From Pseudomonadota bacterium (GTDB lineage Bacteria > Pseudomonadota > Alphaproteobacteria > Rhizobiales > Xanthobacteraceae), in contig JAEYAW010000013.1 of the NCBI GenBank assembly GCA_023404675.1, positions 463,754-527,753 of the forward strand: a DNA stretch of 64,000 nucleotides, in the 5' to 3' direction. The stretch's first letter is position 1; each line of letters opens with the position of its first letter. Positions 50,534 to 59,542 of the stretch are shown piece by piece. A program made the translations under genes and the position numbers. A model generated the notes under the pieces. It was not told the DNA's origin. It did no database searches and worked only from the letters and a program-made list of their open reading frames with translations.

Positions 50534-51568
50534 ATGGACTTTTCGATCTTCCTCTTTCTGTTTCAGGATGGCGTGCTGACGGGCGCGATCTATGCATTGA
50601 TCGGCGTCGCCTTCGTTCTGATTTTCACTGTCACCCGCGTCATCTTCATCCCGCAAGGCGACCTTGTGGCGTTCAGCGCGCTGACGCTGATCGCGCTCAA
50701 GGATGGTCATATCCCGGGCTCCGTCTGGTTGCTGCTGGCGTCGGGTCTCGGCGCTGGGCTCGTTGAGCTGATCGCCGCGCGCGCGCGGTTGTCGCGCCGG
50801 AAGCTGATGAATATCTCGCTGTGGAATGTCGTGCTTCCGGCCGGCCTGGCGCTCGTTGCGGTCTTCGCTGCACGGCATGACATCGGCGATGTTGGTCGTG
50901 CGCTGCTGTCGATTGCGCTGGTGGCGCCGCTCGGCCCTTATGTCTATCAGATCGCCTTCCGGCCGCTGGGTGATGCATCCGTGCTGGTGCTGCTGATCGC
51001 GGCCGTTGGCGTGCACTGGCTGATGATCGGCCTCGGCCTTGCATTCTTCGGCGCGGAGGGCTTTCGCGCCGAGCCCTTCATCGACGCCAATTTCGATCTG
51101 GGGCCGTTGCTCGTCTCCGGCCAGAGCATCCTGATTCTTCTCGCGGTCGCTGTCGTCATGATCGGGCTTTACATGATCGCCGAGCGCACGCTGCTCGGCA
51201 AGGCGCTGCAGGCTTCGGCCATCGACGAGCGCGGCGCGCGGCTCGTCGGCATCTCGCCGCAGGGCTCCGGCTCGCTGGCCTTTCTGCTGGCCTCGTTCAT
51301 CGGCGCGGTGTCCGGCGTGCTGGTCGCCTCGACCACGACGATCTATTTCGACAGCGGCTTTCTGATCGCGCTCAAGGGGTTCGTGGCGGCGATCGTCGGC
51401 GGATTCGCCAGCTATCCGCTGGCGGTGGCTTCCGCTTTCTTCGTCGGGCTGTCGGAGTCCTTCGCCTCGTTCTGGGCCAGCGCGCTGAAGGAAGTCATCG
51501 TCTTCAGCCTGATCCTGCCTGTTCTGTTTTTCCGCTCGTTCAGCACGAGCCACGCCGAGAGGGATTGA
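50534..51568 (+). CDS. Liv-type ABC permease (LivH family), enlarged
   Basis: 344 residues, about 50 longer than usual LivH. LVQD-type start FQDGVLTGAIYALIGVAFVLIFTVTRVIFIPQGDLVAFS (key: GAIYALIGVAF, IPQGDL) is the LivH signature with IPQGD in place of xNFAHG. The extra length is an inserted hydrophobic pair near residues 75-135 (ISLWNVVLPAGLALVAVFAARH). ATPase coupling loop KALQASAIDERGARLVGIS. It forms the channel with the permease half of the fusion protein that starts 3 bases after its stop. Confidence 0.88.
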   Translation: MDFSIFLFLFQDGVLTGAIYALIGVAFVLIFTVTRVIFIPQGDLVAFSALTLIALKDGHIPGSVWLLLASGLGAGLVELIAARARLSRRKLMNISLWNVVLPAGLALVAVFAARHDIGDVGRALLSIALVAPLGPYVYQIAFRPLGDASVLVLLIAAVGVHWLMIGLGLAFFGAEGFRAEPFIDANFDLGPLLVSGQSILILLAVAVVMIGLYMIAERTLLGKALQASAIDERGARLVGISPQGSGSLAFLLASFIGAVSGVLVASTTTIYFDSGFLIALKGFVAAIVGGFASYPLAVASAFFVGLSESFASFWASALKEVIVFSLILPVLFFRSFSTSHAERD

Positions 51569-51571
51569 GCG

Positions 51572-53329
51572 ATGTCGCGGACCTTCCTGATCGCCGCGCT
51601 GGTCGTGCTGGCCGTCCCGTTCATCCCCGGCTTTCCGCCGTTCTGGGTCACGCTGCTTAACGCCATCGGACTGGCGAGCCTCGTTGCCATCGGGCTGATC
51701 GTGCTGACCGGCGTCGGAGGCATGACCTCGTTCGGGCAGGCCGCGTTCGTCGGCTTCGGTGCCTACACGTCGGCGGTTCTCACGACGCAGTACGGCTTTT
51801 CGCCGTGGCTGAGCCTGCCGGTCAGCCTGATCTTCACCATGGCGGCCGCATGCGTGCTTGGTTTGGTGACGGTGAGGTTGTCGGGACATTATCTGCCGCT
51901 CGGGACGATCGCCTGGGCCGTCGCCATCTTTTATCTGTTCGGCAATAGCCCGTGGCTTGGTGGGTTTAACGGGATTTCCGGCGTGCCGCCGCTCTCCATC
52001 GCCGGGAAGACGCTGTTCGGCCCGCTCGACGTCTATCCTGTGGTCTGGGCCGGCGTGATCGTGGCGCTCATTGCCACCAGCAATCTGCTGGACTCCCGCG
52101 CAGGCCGGGCACTCAGAGCCCTGCGCAGCGGCACCGTCAGCGCGGAAGCGTTCGGCATCGATGTGCCGCGCGCCAAGCTCAGCATTTTTGTTTACGCGGC
52201 GGTGCTGGCGGGCTTTTCCGGCTGGCTGTTCGCCCATACGCAGCGTGTGGTGACGCCGACGGCGTTCAGCCTCAACGCCGGCATCGAATATCTGTTGATG
52301 GCCGTTGTCGGCGGAGCCGGGCACGTGTTCGGCGCACTGATCGGCGCCGGCCTTGTCGTGGTGCTCAAGGATCAGTTGCAGAACGTACTGCCGCTGATCT
52401 TCGGCAACAGCGGCAACTACGAGACGATCGTGTTCGGTGCGCTGCTGGTTCTGATGCTGCAATATACTCGCGACGGCCTCTATCCGTTCGTGGCCCGCTG
52501 GTTTCCCGAACGTCCGCGAGCGATTGCAGGGCAGGCAAGGCCCTTGCCGGCGAAGCCGCATCCCGAACGCGGCGTCGATCTGCTGCGGGTCGTCGGCGCG
52601 AGGAAGGTGTTCGACGGCCTCGTCGCGGTGAACGACGTGAGTTTCCAGGTCCGGTCCGGAGAGATCCTCGGGCTGCTAGGGCCGAACGGCGCGGGGAAAA
52701 GCACCACCTTCAATCTCGTGACCGGCGTGATTCCGCTGAGCGAGGGGCACATCTGGTTCGCGGGCGAGCGCATCGAGGGGCTGTCGTCGCGGGACGTGGC
52801 GCGCCTCGGCATCGCGCGCACGTTCCAGCATGTGAAGCTTGTTCCGGACATGAGCGTATTGGAGAATGTCGCGATCGGTGCGCACTTGCGCGGGCGATCC
52901 GGATTCTTCCGGGGCATTCTGCGGCTCAACAGGGACGAAGAGGCCAGCATCTTTGCCGAGGCCGCGCGCAATCTGGAGCGTGTCGGCCTTGGCGCGGACA
53001 TGCACAAGTCCGCTGCAAGTCTCTCGCTTGGCGCCTCACGCCTCGTCGAGATCGCCCGCGCGCTGAGCCTGTCGCCCGATCTGCTTCTGCTCGACGAACC
53101 GGCCGCCGGTCTTCGCCGACTTGAAAAGAAAGCACTGTCGGAGTTGTTGTCCGGGCTGCGCGCAGAGGGCATGACAATCCTTCTGGTCGAGCATGACATG
53201 CCGTTCGTCATGGGGCTGACCAATCGCATCGTGGTGCTCGATTTCGGCACCAAGATCGCCGAGGGCGGACCCGCGGAGATTCAGAAGAACCCTGCGGTGC
53301 AGGAAGCCTATCTGGGAGGGGTGGCGTGA
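51572..53329 (+). CDS. Fused Liv-type permease (LivM) and ATPase (LivG)
   Basis: 585 residues. Residues 1 to about 310 are a LivM permease (LVAIGLIVLTGVGGMTSFGQAAFVGFGAYT; coupling loop RALRSGTVSAEAFGIDVP). A roughly 25-residue Pro/Arg linker (RPRAIAGQARPLPAKPHPER) joins it to a LivG ATPase with Walker A GPNGAGKST (near 370), FQHVKLV, signature SLGASRLVEIARAL, Walker B LLLDEPAAGL and H-loop VEHDMPFV. Such fusions exist in some Liv systems and lock the subunit ratio. Coupled on both sides to the LivH and LivF genes. Confidence 0.93.
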   Translation: MSRTFLIAALVVLAVPFIPGFPPFWVTLLNAIGLASLVAIGLIVLTGVGGMTSFGQAAFVGFGAYTSAVLTTQYGFSPWLSLPVSLIFTMAAACVLGLVTVRLSGHYLPLGTIAWAVAIFYLFGNSPWLGGFNGISGVPPLSIAGKTLFGPLDVYPVVWAGVIVALIATSNLLDSRAGRALRALRSGTVSAEAFGIDVPRAKLSIFVYAAVLAGFSGWLFAHTQRVVTPTAFSLNAGIEYLLMAVVGGAGHVFGALIGAGLVVVLKDQLQNVLPLIFGNSGNYETIVFGALLVLMLQYTRDGLYPFVARWFPERPRAIAGQARPLPAKPHPERGVDLLRVVGARKVFDGLVAVNDVSFQVRSGEILGLLGPNGAGKSTTFNLVTGVIPLSEGHIWFAGERIEGLSSRDVARLGIARTFQHVKLVPDMSVLENVAIGAHLRGRSGFFRGILRLNRDEEASIFAEAARNLERVGLGADMHKSAASLSLGASRLVEIARALSLSPDLLLLDEPAAGLRRLEKKALSELLSGLRAEGMTILLVEHDMPFVMGLTNRIVVLDFGTKIAEGGPAEIQKNPAVQEAYLGGVA

Positions 53330-54042
53330 GCGCGGTGCTTTCGGCCACGGACATTCGGGCCGCCTACGGCAAGATGGAGGCTGTGTCCGGCGTTTCCATC
53401 GCGATCCCGGATAATGGCATCGTGTCGCTGATCGGCGCCAATGGCGCGGGCAAGACGACGCTGCTCTGCGCCCTGATGGGGCTGATGCCCTGCGCCGGAC
53501 AGTTGTCATTTGCCGGGCAGGATCTTTCTGGCGTTCCGGCGGAGGAGCGGGTCGAGGCGGGGCTGTGTCTGGTGTCGGAGCAGCGCAATCTGTTCGGGCC
53601 GATGTCGGTCGAGGACAATCTCCGGCTTGGATGTTATCGCCGCGCGCAGGACAGCTTTCAGCAGTCGCTGGAGGAAGCCTATGGGCGCTTTCCGCGTTTG
53701 AAGGAGCGGCGTCGACAGCGGGCTTCAACGCTGTCCGGCGGCGAGCGGCAGATGCTGGCGGTGGCGCGGGCGCTGATGGCGAAGCCAAAACTCCTGATGC
53801 TCGACGAGCCGAGCCTTGGCCTTGCGCCGCTCATCGTGCGCGAGGTCTTCCGCACGCTCGTCGATCTTCGTCAGTCCGGCATGTCGCTGCTGGTGGTCGA
53901 ACAGAATGCCCGCGCCGCGCTCGAAATCGCCGATTACGGGTACGTGATGGAACTGGGAGCCGTGACGCGCGAAGGCAAGGCGGACGAGTTGATCACCGAC
54001 GGCAAGCTGATCGAGAGTTATCTCGGCGTCGCGGCCGAATAG
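53326..54042 (+). CDS. Liv-type ABC ATPase (LivF family)
   Basis: 238 residues from a GTG at 53326 overlapping the fusion-gene stop. Walker A GANGAGKTT, signature LSGGERQML, Walker B LMLDEPSLGL, H-loop VEQNARAAL. Completes the importer headed by the receptor at 49332. Ends 12 bases from the convergent LysR gene, with no evident terminator. Confidence 0.93.
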   Translation: MSAVLSATDIRAAYGKMEAVSGVSIAIPDNGIVSLIGANGAGKTTLLCALMGLMPCAGQLSFAGQDLSGVPAEERVEAGLCLVSEQRNLFGPMSVEDNLRLGCYRRAQDSFQQSLEEAYGRFPRLKERRRQRASTLSGGERQMLAVARALMAKPKLLMLDEPSLGLAPLIVREVFRTLVDLRQSGMSLLVVEQNARAALEIADYGYVMELGAVTREGKADELITDGKLIESYLGVAAE

Positions 54043-54054
54043 TCAGCGCAGCCT

Positions 54055-54936
54055 TCAGGATGCGGAGGATGCGATCTGCGCCTTGAGCCAGTGTACGAAG
54101 CTGCGCGCCTTGCGGTTGAGCGGGCGGTTCTTCGGCCACGCAACGTAGTGCGCCAGCGGCCGCTCGAAAGCGGTGTCGAACAGTGGAACGAGCGAGCCGT
54201 CCTGAACCTCGCTGCGCAGCAAGAACAACTGCCCGACCGCGACGCCGACGCCTTCGACCGCGGCCTGATAGGTCAGCAGCGAACTCGGGAACGTGACGCC
54301 GTCCGCCAGCAGGTCGGGGCGACCGATCGCCGCAAGCCAGTCCGGCCAGTCAGCGCGCCGATAGTGCGAATGCAGCAGTTGCACCTTGCGCAGATCGTCG
54401 AGTTCGTTCAGCCGGACCTTCTGAACGAGCCGGGGACTGCACATCGGCTGGATCACATCCGCAAACAGCAGTTCGGCCTCGACGCCCGGCCAATTGCCGT
54501 CGCCGAATTGAATCGCGAGATCGACCTTGTCCTTTTCGAAGTCGACGGGAGCCACAGCGTTGCTGATGCTCAGCTTGATCTGCGGGTAGGTCAGATAGAA
54601 CGACGGCAGCCTCTGGATGAGCCATTTGGCCGCGAACGTCGTGTAAACGCGTAGTTTCAGCGGCTCGGCGCGGCCGGTCGCCATCAGACTGTCGGTGGCG
54701 TCGGAAATCATCCGGAACGCGGGAGCGATCTGCCGCTGGAATTCCTCGCCCGCTGCGGTCAGGCGCAGGCCGTGCTTGTCCCGCTTGAACAGCCGCACGC
54801 CGAGGAAGCCTTCCAGCGTGCCGATCTGGCGGCTGATTGCCGGTTGCGTCACGCGCAGTTCTTCCGCGGCGCGCGTGAAGCTCAGGTGACGCGCGGCGAC
54901 GTCGAAGACGTGGAGCGGATTCAGCGGAGGCAACAT
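54055..54936 (-). CDS. LysR-family transcriptional regulator (GcvA-like)
   Basis: 293 residues from the ATG at 54936; the longer open frame to 56250 is antisense to the dehydrogenase. Winged helix LNPLHVFDVAARHLSFTRAAEELRVTQPAISRQIGTLE (key: SFTRAAEEL, TQPAISRQI), then LRVYTTFAAKWLIQRLPSFY and VDLAIQFGDGNWPG, the GcvA/AmpR-type effector domain. Divergent from the acyl-CoA dehydrogenase at 55045, with a perfect palindrome at 54948-54964 between, so it very likely controls the 55045-59497 operon. Effector unknown, possibly an acyl-CoA or its acid. Confidence 0.92.
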   Translation of the reverse strand: MLPPLNPLHVFDVAARHLSFTRAAEELRVTQPAISRQIGTLEGFLGVRLFKRDKHGLRLTAAGEEFQRQIAPAFRMISDATDSLMATGRAEPLKLRVYTTFAAKWLIQRLPSFYLTYPQIKLSISNAVAPVDFEKDKVDLAIQFGDGNWPGVEAELLFADVIQPMCSPRLVQKVRLNELDDLRKVQLLHSHYRRADWPDWLAAIGRPDLLADGVTFPSSLLTYQAAVEGVGVAVGQLFLLRSEVQDGSLVPLFDTAFERPLAHYVAWPKNRPLNRKARSFVHWLKAQIASSAS

Positions 54937-54947
54937 CAGTCCTGAGC

Positions 54948-54964
54948 CATTACAATTTGTAATG
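54948..54964. promoter_or_regulatory. Perfect 17-bp palindrome, LysR operator candidate
   Basis: CATTACAA-T-TTGTAATG. Eight-base arms around one base, containing ATTAC-N5-GTAAT, the T-N11-A layout of LysR boxes. It starts 11 bases upstream of the LysR start codon and 81 bases before the divergent dehydrogenase. Confidence 0.65.
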
Positions 54965-55044
54965 AAACCATAACCTCTGGGTAGTTGTGGGTCAAACCGC
55001 CTGCTGAAAAACAGGGGCCAACATTGGGAGGAGCGCTCGAGCTC

Positions 55045-56202
55045 ATGGATTTCGAACTGACGGAAGAACAGCGCGCGTTTGCCGACTCGGTGCGCCGCTT
55101 TGCCGAGGCGAACCTGAAAGAGGGCGCGCTGCAGCGCGCGCATGACGCACGGTTTCCGCGCGAGGTCGCGCAACTGCTGGCGAAGCAGGGTCTGCTCGGC
55201 ATTTCCTTCAACCCCGAAGACGGCGGACAGGGCGGCACCCTGATGGATTCCGTGATCGCGATCGAGCAAATCGCGGCGGTGTGTCCGCGCAGCGCCGACG
55301 TGGTGCAGGCCGGCAACTTCGGTCCCATCCGCACCTTCGTGGAGTATGCCAGCGCCGAACAGAAGCAGCGCTGGCTGCCGGATCTGCTCGCCGGCAACAC
55401 CTGCATCAGCCTTGGCATGAGCGAGCCGGATGCCGGCTCCGCCGCCACCGAGCTGAAGACCAGCGCGACGCAGGACGGCGATCACTACATCATCAACGGC
55501 AGCAAGGTGTTCGGCACCCACAGCCCGGACGCCGCGATTTATCTGGTCTATGTCCGCTTCGGACCCGGGGTCGGCGGCATCGGTTCGGTGATCGTCGAGC
55601 GCGACACGCCGGGCTTCACCATCGGCAAGCCCACGCCCTTCATGAGCGGTGAGGAATGGAGCCAGCTCTATTTCGAGAACTGTCGGATTCCCGCGAGCAA
55701 CGTGCTGCTCGGGGCGGGCGGCTTCAAGAAGCAGATCTCCGGATTCAACGTCGAGCGTCTCGGCAATTCCTCGCGCGCGCTGGCGCTCGGCCGCTACGCC
55801 TTCAACCTGGCGCGCGAACACGCGCTGGTGCGGAAACAGTTCGGTCGGCCGCTGTGCGAGTTTCAGGGCTTGCAGTGGAAATTCGCGGACATGGCGCTCA
55901 AGCTCGAGTCCGCGCAGATGCTGCTGTATCGCGCCGCCAACGTCACCGAAGGGCTGCCGTCGGCCTATCAGACCGCGCTGGCGAAGCTGGCCTGCAATCA
56001 GGCAGGCTTCGAGGTGGCCAACGAGGCCGTGCAGATCATGGGTGGCCTTGGCTACAGCCAGGAATCGCTGGCGGAATACTGCATGCGCCGCACGCGCGGA
56101 TGGATGATCGCAGGCGGGTCCATCGAGATTCTCAAGAACCGTATTGCGGAAGACGTCTTCGAGCGGCGGTTTGATCAGCGCGGGCAGGCCCGTGCGAGCT
56201 GA
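55045..56202 (+). CDS. Acyl-CoA dehydrogenase, isovaleryl/long-chain-type base
   Basis: 385 residues. MDFELTEEQRAFADSVRRFAE start, SLGMSEPDAGSAATELKTSA and YIINGSKVFGTHSPDA motifs, MGGLGYSQESLAEY. The usual YEGT catalytic Glu is not present (IAGGSIEILKN), but Glu sits in FNVERLGNSSR at the place where isovaleryl- and long-chain acyl-CoA dehydrogenases keep theirs (LDLERL in IVD as I recall). So it is probably active, with the base on helix G. First gene of a four-gene operon controlled by the divergent LysR; the next gene overlaps it by 11 bases. Confidence 0.9.
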   Translation: MDFELTEEQRAFADSVRRFAEANLKEGALQRAHDARFPREVAQLLAKQGLLGISFNPEDGGQGGTLMDSVIAIEQIAAVCPRSADVVQAGNFGPIRTFVEYASAEQKQRWLPDLLAGNTCISLGMSEPDAGSAATELKTSATQDGDHYIINGSKVFGTHSPDAAIYLVYVRFGPGVGGIGSVIVERDTPGFTIGKPTPFMSGEEWSQLYFENCRIPASNVLLGAGGFKKQISGFNVERLGNSSRALALGRYAFNLAREHALVRKQFGRPLCEFQGLQWKFADMALKLESAQMLLYRAANVTEGLPSAYQTALAKLACNQAGFEVANEAVQIMGGLGYSQESLAEYCMRRTRGWMIAGGSIEILKNRIAEDVFERRFDQRGQARAS

Positions 56203-58279
56203 GACGACCAGACCCGGATTGGCGCAGGCGCTGCTCGCGCCGCGTAGCATCGCGCTTGTCGGCGCGTCGGACGACGCGACGAAGACCTCCGCGCGCCCGC
56301 TGCAGTATCTGCGCCGGGCTGGCTACGGCGGCACGATCTATCCGATCAATCCGCGCCGCGCGACCGTGCTGGGCGAACAGGCATGGCCGTCGTTGGCGGA
56401 ACTGCCTGCGGTGCCGGACCATGCGTTCATCCTGACGCCGACCGAGGACGCCGTGAAGGCGGCCTCGGAGTGCGCGCGGCTCGGCATTCCGGTCGCGACC
56501 ATTCTCGCCTCGGGTTTCTCCGAAGGCGGCCCGGACGGGCAGAAGCTGGTCGCGCAATTGCAGGCGATCTGCGCCGAAAGCGGCCTGCGGATTCTCGGTC
56601 CGTCCAGCCTCGGCGCGATCAACCTGCGCCACAGGACGATCATCACGGCCAATGCGGCCTTCGCCGAGCCTGATCTGCCGACCGGCGGAATCTTCGTCGC
56701 CTCGCACAGCGGCAGCCTGCTTGGCGGGCTGATCTCGCGCGGCAAGGCACGCAATGTCGGCTTCGCGGGGCTGGTCTCGGTCGGCAACGAGATCGATCTC
56801 AGCCTCGGCGAAATCTGCGCGGCGACGCTCGATGATCCCGAGATCACCGGCTACATGCTGTTTCTGGAGAGCATCCGCCATGCGCAGGATCTGCGCGCCT
56901 TCGCGCTCGGCGCGGCGGAGCGTGGCAAGCCGGTGGTTGCCTATAAACTCGGCCGCTCTGCCGCCGCTGCCGAACTGGCGCTGTCGCATACCGGCGCGCT
57001 GGCTGGCGAGGACGATGTCGCGGCGGCATTTCTGGCCGACTGCGGCATCGCGCGGGTCTTTAACGTCGAAACGCTGCTGGAGAGCCTGCCGCTCTTGCAG
57101 CGCGTGCCGGCCCGCCCGGCCGGGCCGCGCAGCAAGCGCGTGGGCGTCGTCACCACGACCGGCGGCGGCGCGGCGATGGTGGTCGACGAACTGTCGATGC
57201 GCGGCATCGAGGTGGTCAAGCCGAGCGACGAGACTTTTGCGCGTCTCGCGCAGGCCGGTGTCTCCGCGCACCATGAGCGCATCACCGATCTGACGCTCGC
57301 GGGCACGCGCTACGACGTGATGAAGGGTGCGCTCGACACCATGTTGTCCGCGCCCGAATTCGACGTGGTCGTCGCAGTGATCGGTTCGTCCGCACGCTTC
57401 CAGCCTGACCTCGCGGTCAAGCCCGTGATCGACAGCGCGGCATCGGAAAAGCCCCTCGTGACATTCCTCGTGCCCGAGGCGCCCGAGGCGCTGAAGATGT
57501 TGTCGATGGCGGGCGTCCCGAACTTCCGCACGCCCGAATCCTGCGCCGACGCGGTGAGCGCGGCCCTGCATCGCTGCCTGCCGATGACGGCCCCGCTCGC
57601 CCTGCGCGGCGCGGCGCTGAAAGCCTCGCGTCAGCTCGACGAGATGGAAGCCTATGAGCTGTTCGAGACCGTTGGCGTGCCGCATGCGCCTGCGGTTGCG
57701 GTCGATGTAGATGCCGCTTCGCTCGATCTGCCGTTCGCCTATCCTGTCGCCGTCAAGCTGCTGTCGGCGGAGATCGGCCACAAGACCGACGTCGGCGGCG
57801 TCGTGCTCAATGTCGCGGACGAAGCCGAGTTGCGCGCGGCCATCGCGAAAGTTGTTTCGAGCGTGGGCGTGCATCGTCCCGACGTGTCGGTGAAGCGCGT
57901 TCTGGTGCAGCCGATGACCTCGGGGCTCGGCGAGATGCTGCTCGGATACCGCGTCGACCCTGAAGCCGGACCGATCGTCCTGCTGGCCGCGGGCGGCATC
58001 TTCACCGAAATCTATCGCGACCGCAGCATCCGCCTCGCGCCGGTGTCGCTGGAGGCGGCGCGCGAGATGATCGCGGAACTGTCGATCACGCGCGTGTTCC
58101 AGGGTTTCCGCAACAAGCCGCACGGCGATCTCGAGGCGCTGGCGAAGGCCGTCGTATCGATCTCGCAACTCGCGGTCGCAAAGAACTGCGTCGTGAGCGA
58201 CGCCGAAATCAATCCGCTCATCATCAAAAGAGACGGCGAGGGAGTCGCGGCGCTGGATGCGCTCATCGCGCTTGCCTGA
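56192..58279 (+). CDS. NDP-forming acyl-CoA synthetase (CoA-binding plus ATP-grasp, acetyl-CoA synthetase (ADP) family)
   Basis: 695 residues from a GTG at 56192 preceded by GGGCAGG; the open frame starts at 56144. N-terminal CoA-binding Rossmann domain (PRSIALVGASDDATKTSARPLQYL), then succinyl-CoA-ligase-like domain with SHSGSLLGG and the phospho-His in ALSHTGALAGEDDV (near residue 270), and a C-terminal ATP-grasp (AYELFETVGVPHAPA, AVKLLSAEIGHKTDVGGV, EINPLII). Single-chain alpha-beta fusion as in bacterial ACD/feruloyl-CoA-synthetase-2-type ligases. It activates a carboxylic acid, likely the substrate of the dehydrogenase just upstream. Confidence 0.9.
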   Translation: MRAETTRPGLAQALLAPRSIALVGASDDATKTSARPLQYLRRAGYGGTIYPINPRRATVLGEQAWPSLAELPAVPDHAFILTPTEDAVKAASECARLGIPVATILASGFSEGGPDGQKLVAQLQAICAESGLRILGPSSLGAINLRHRTIITANAAFAEPDLPTGGIFVASHSGSLLGGLISRGKARNVGFAGLVSVGNEIDLSLGEICAATLDDPEITGYMLFLESIRHAQDLRAFALGAAERGKPVVAYKLGRSAAAAELALSHTGALAGEDDVAAAFLADCGIARVFNVETLLESLPLLQRVPARPAGPRSKRVGVVTTTGGGAAMVVDELSMRGIEVVKPSDETFARLAQAGVSAHHERITDLTLAGTRYDVMKGALDTMLSAPEFDVVVAVIGSSARFQPDLAVKPVIDSAASEKPLVTFLVPEAPEALKMLSMAGVPNFRTPESCADAVSAALHRCLPMTAPLALRGAALKASRQLDEMEAYELFETVGVPHAPAVAVDVDAASLDLPFAYPVAVKLLSAEIGHKTDVGGVVLNVADEAELRAAIAKVVSSVGVHRPDVSVKRVLVQPMTSGLGEMLLGYRVDPEAGPIVLLAAGGIFTEIYRDRSIRLAPVSLEAAREMIAELSITRVFQGFRNKPHGDLEALAKAVVSISQLAVAKNCVVSDAEINPLIIKRDGEGVAALDALIALA

Positions 58280-58289
58280 AGGGAGGACC

Positions 58290-58658
58290 ATGATCGAAGA
58301 CCTGAAAAACAAGGTCAACGCTGACGAGATGCTGGTGAAACGCGGTCGCTTTCTGACGACCACGTTTCTGCTCGAAGTCGGCGGCACCGCCTGGCTGATC
58401 TCGATCTCGGAGGGCCGGATCGCATCGATCACGCGCGGACCGTTCGTGATGCCGTCCTGGTCGTTCGCGCTGCGGGCCTCCGAGGAGGAATGGGCGAAGT
58501 TCTGGGAGGCTCATCCCAAGCCCGGATCGCACGACCTGATGGCGCTGATCAAGCGCCGGACGCTGAAGGCCGAGGGCAATCTCCTGATCTTCATCGCCAA
58601 TCTTCGTTACTTCAAGGAAGCGCTGGTCAAGCTGCGCGCCGAGGGAGCCGCCGCATGA
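58290..58658 (+). CDS. Small protein, possibly SCP2-like lipid/acyl-CoA-binding
   Basis: 122 residues from the ATG at 58290 with GGGAGG upstream. The layout of strands and a hydrophobic cavity-like C-terminus (VMPSWSFALRASEEEWAKFWEAHPKPGSHDLMALIKRRTLKAEGNLLIFIANLRYF; key FALRASEEEWAKFW, KAEGNL) resembles SCP2 sterol-carrier domains, but this is pattern resemblance, not a firm match. Sits between the CoA ligase and the hydrolase, coupled to the latter by ATGA overlap. May hold the acyl-CoA intermediate. Confidence 0.6.
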   Translation: MIEDLKNKVNADEMLVKRGRFLTTTFLLEVGGTAWLISISEGRIASITRGPFVMPSWSFALRASEEEWAKFWEAHPKPGSHDLMALIKRRTLKAEGNLLIFIANLRYFKEALVKLRAEGAAA

Positions 58659-59497
58659 GCGTGCATATCGAGCCGGTGGTCGGCCGCTATCTTCATCTCG
58701 ATCTGTTCGGTCGCCCGCATCGCATCTATTTCGAGGAAGCCGGGCAGGGCACGCCGCTGTTGTGTCTGCATACGGCGGGATCGGATGGCCGCCAGTATCG
58801 CGCACTGATGAACGACGAGCGCGTGACCTCAAAACATCGCGTCATTGCGTTCGACATGCCCTGGCACGGCAAGTCGTCGCCGCCAGCCGGCTGGCACAAT
58901 GAGGAATATCAGCTCACCTCGGCGCAATACACCGACATGATCCTCGCGGTCATGACGGCGCTCGGACTTGATCGTCCCATCGTGATGGGATGCTCGATCG
59001 GCGGTCGCATCGTGCTGCATCTTGCGCTCGAACATCCCGAACGTTTCCGCGCCATCATCGGCCTGCAGGCCGGCGCGCATGTCGATCCGTATTATGATCT
59101 CAACTTCCTGCATCGGCCGGACGCGCATGGCGGCGAGGTCTGCGCGGCGATCGTCTCGGGCCTTGTCGGGCCGAGCGCGCCCGAGCGCGAGCGCTGGGAA
59201 ACGCTGTGGCATTACATGCAGGGCGGTCCCGGCGTGTTCAAGGGCGACCTGCATTTCTACAAGCTCGACGGCGATATCCGCGATCGCGTCGCCACCATCG
59301 ATACGTCGAAATGTCCGCTGTATCTGCTGTCCGGCGAGTACGACTACTCCTGCACGCCGGAAGAAACGCTGGCGGTGGCCGAGAGCATCAAGGGCAGCCA
59401 CGTCAAGATCATGAAGGGCCTCGGTCATTTCCCGATGAGCGAGGATCCCGAACAGTTCCTGAGTCACCTGCTGCCGGTGCTCGAAGACATTCAATAG
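58655..59497 (+). CDS. Alpha/beta hydrolase
   Basis: 280 residues; ATG overlaps the previous stop. HTAGSDGRQYR oxyanion strand, nucleophile elbow GCSIGG (Ser near residue 113), acid likely in SGEYDYSCTPEE, and catalytic His in LGHFPMSEDP. Similar in layout to esterases and thioesterases of the fold. Last gene of the LysR-controlled operon; probably hydrolyses an ester or thioester of the pathway. Confidence 0.87.
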   Translation: MSVHIEPVVGRYLHLDLFGRPHRIYFEEAGQGTPLLCLHTAGSDGRQYRALMNDERVTSKHRVIAFDMPWHGKSSPPAGWHNEEYQLTSAQYTDMILAVMTALGLDRPIVMGCSIGGRIVLHLALEHPERFRAIIGLQAGAHVDPYYDLNFLHRPDAHGGEVCAAIVSGLVGPSAPERERWETLWHYMQGGPGVFKGDLHFYKLDGDIRDRVATIDTSKCPLYLLSGEYDYSCTPEETLAVAESIKGSHVKIMKGLGHFPMSEDPEQFLSHLLPVLEDIQ

Positions 59498-59542
59498 CTT
59501 GCAAAAGCCCGCACTCAAGACGCAACCCGAGAGGAAACACTC

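Noticed and set aside
50429..52561. 710-residue minus-strand open frame
   Set aside because: Antisense to the LivH gene and fusion gene; highly polar low-complexity shadow.
56132..58432. 766-residue minus-strand open frame
   Set aside because: Antisense to the NDP-forming CoA ligase, which shows all expected motifs.
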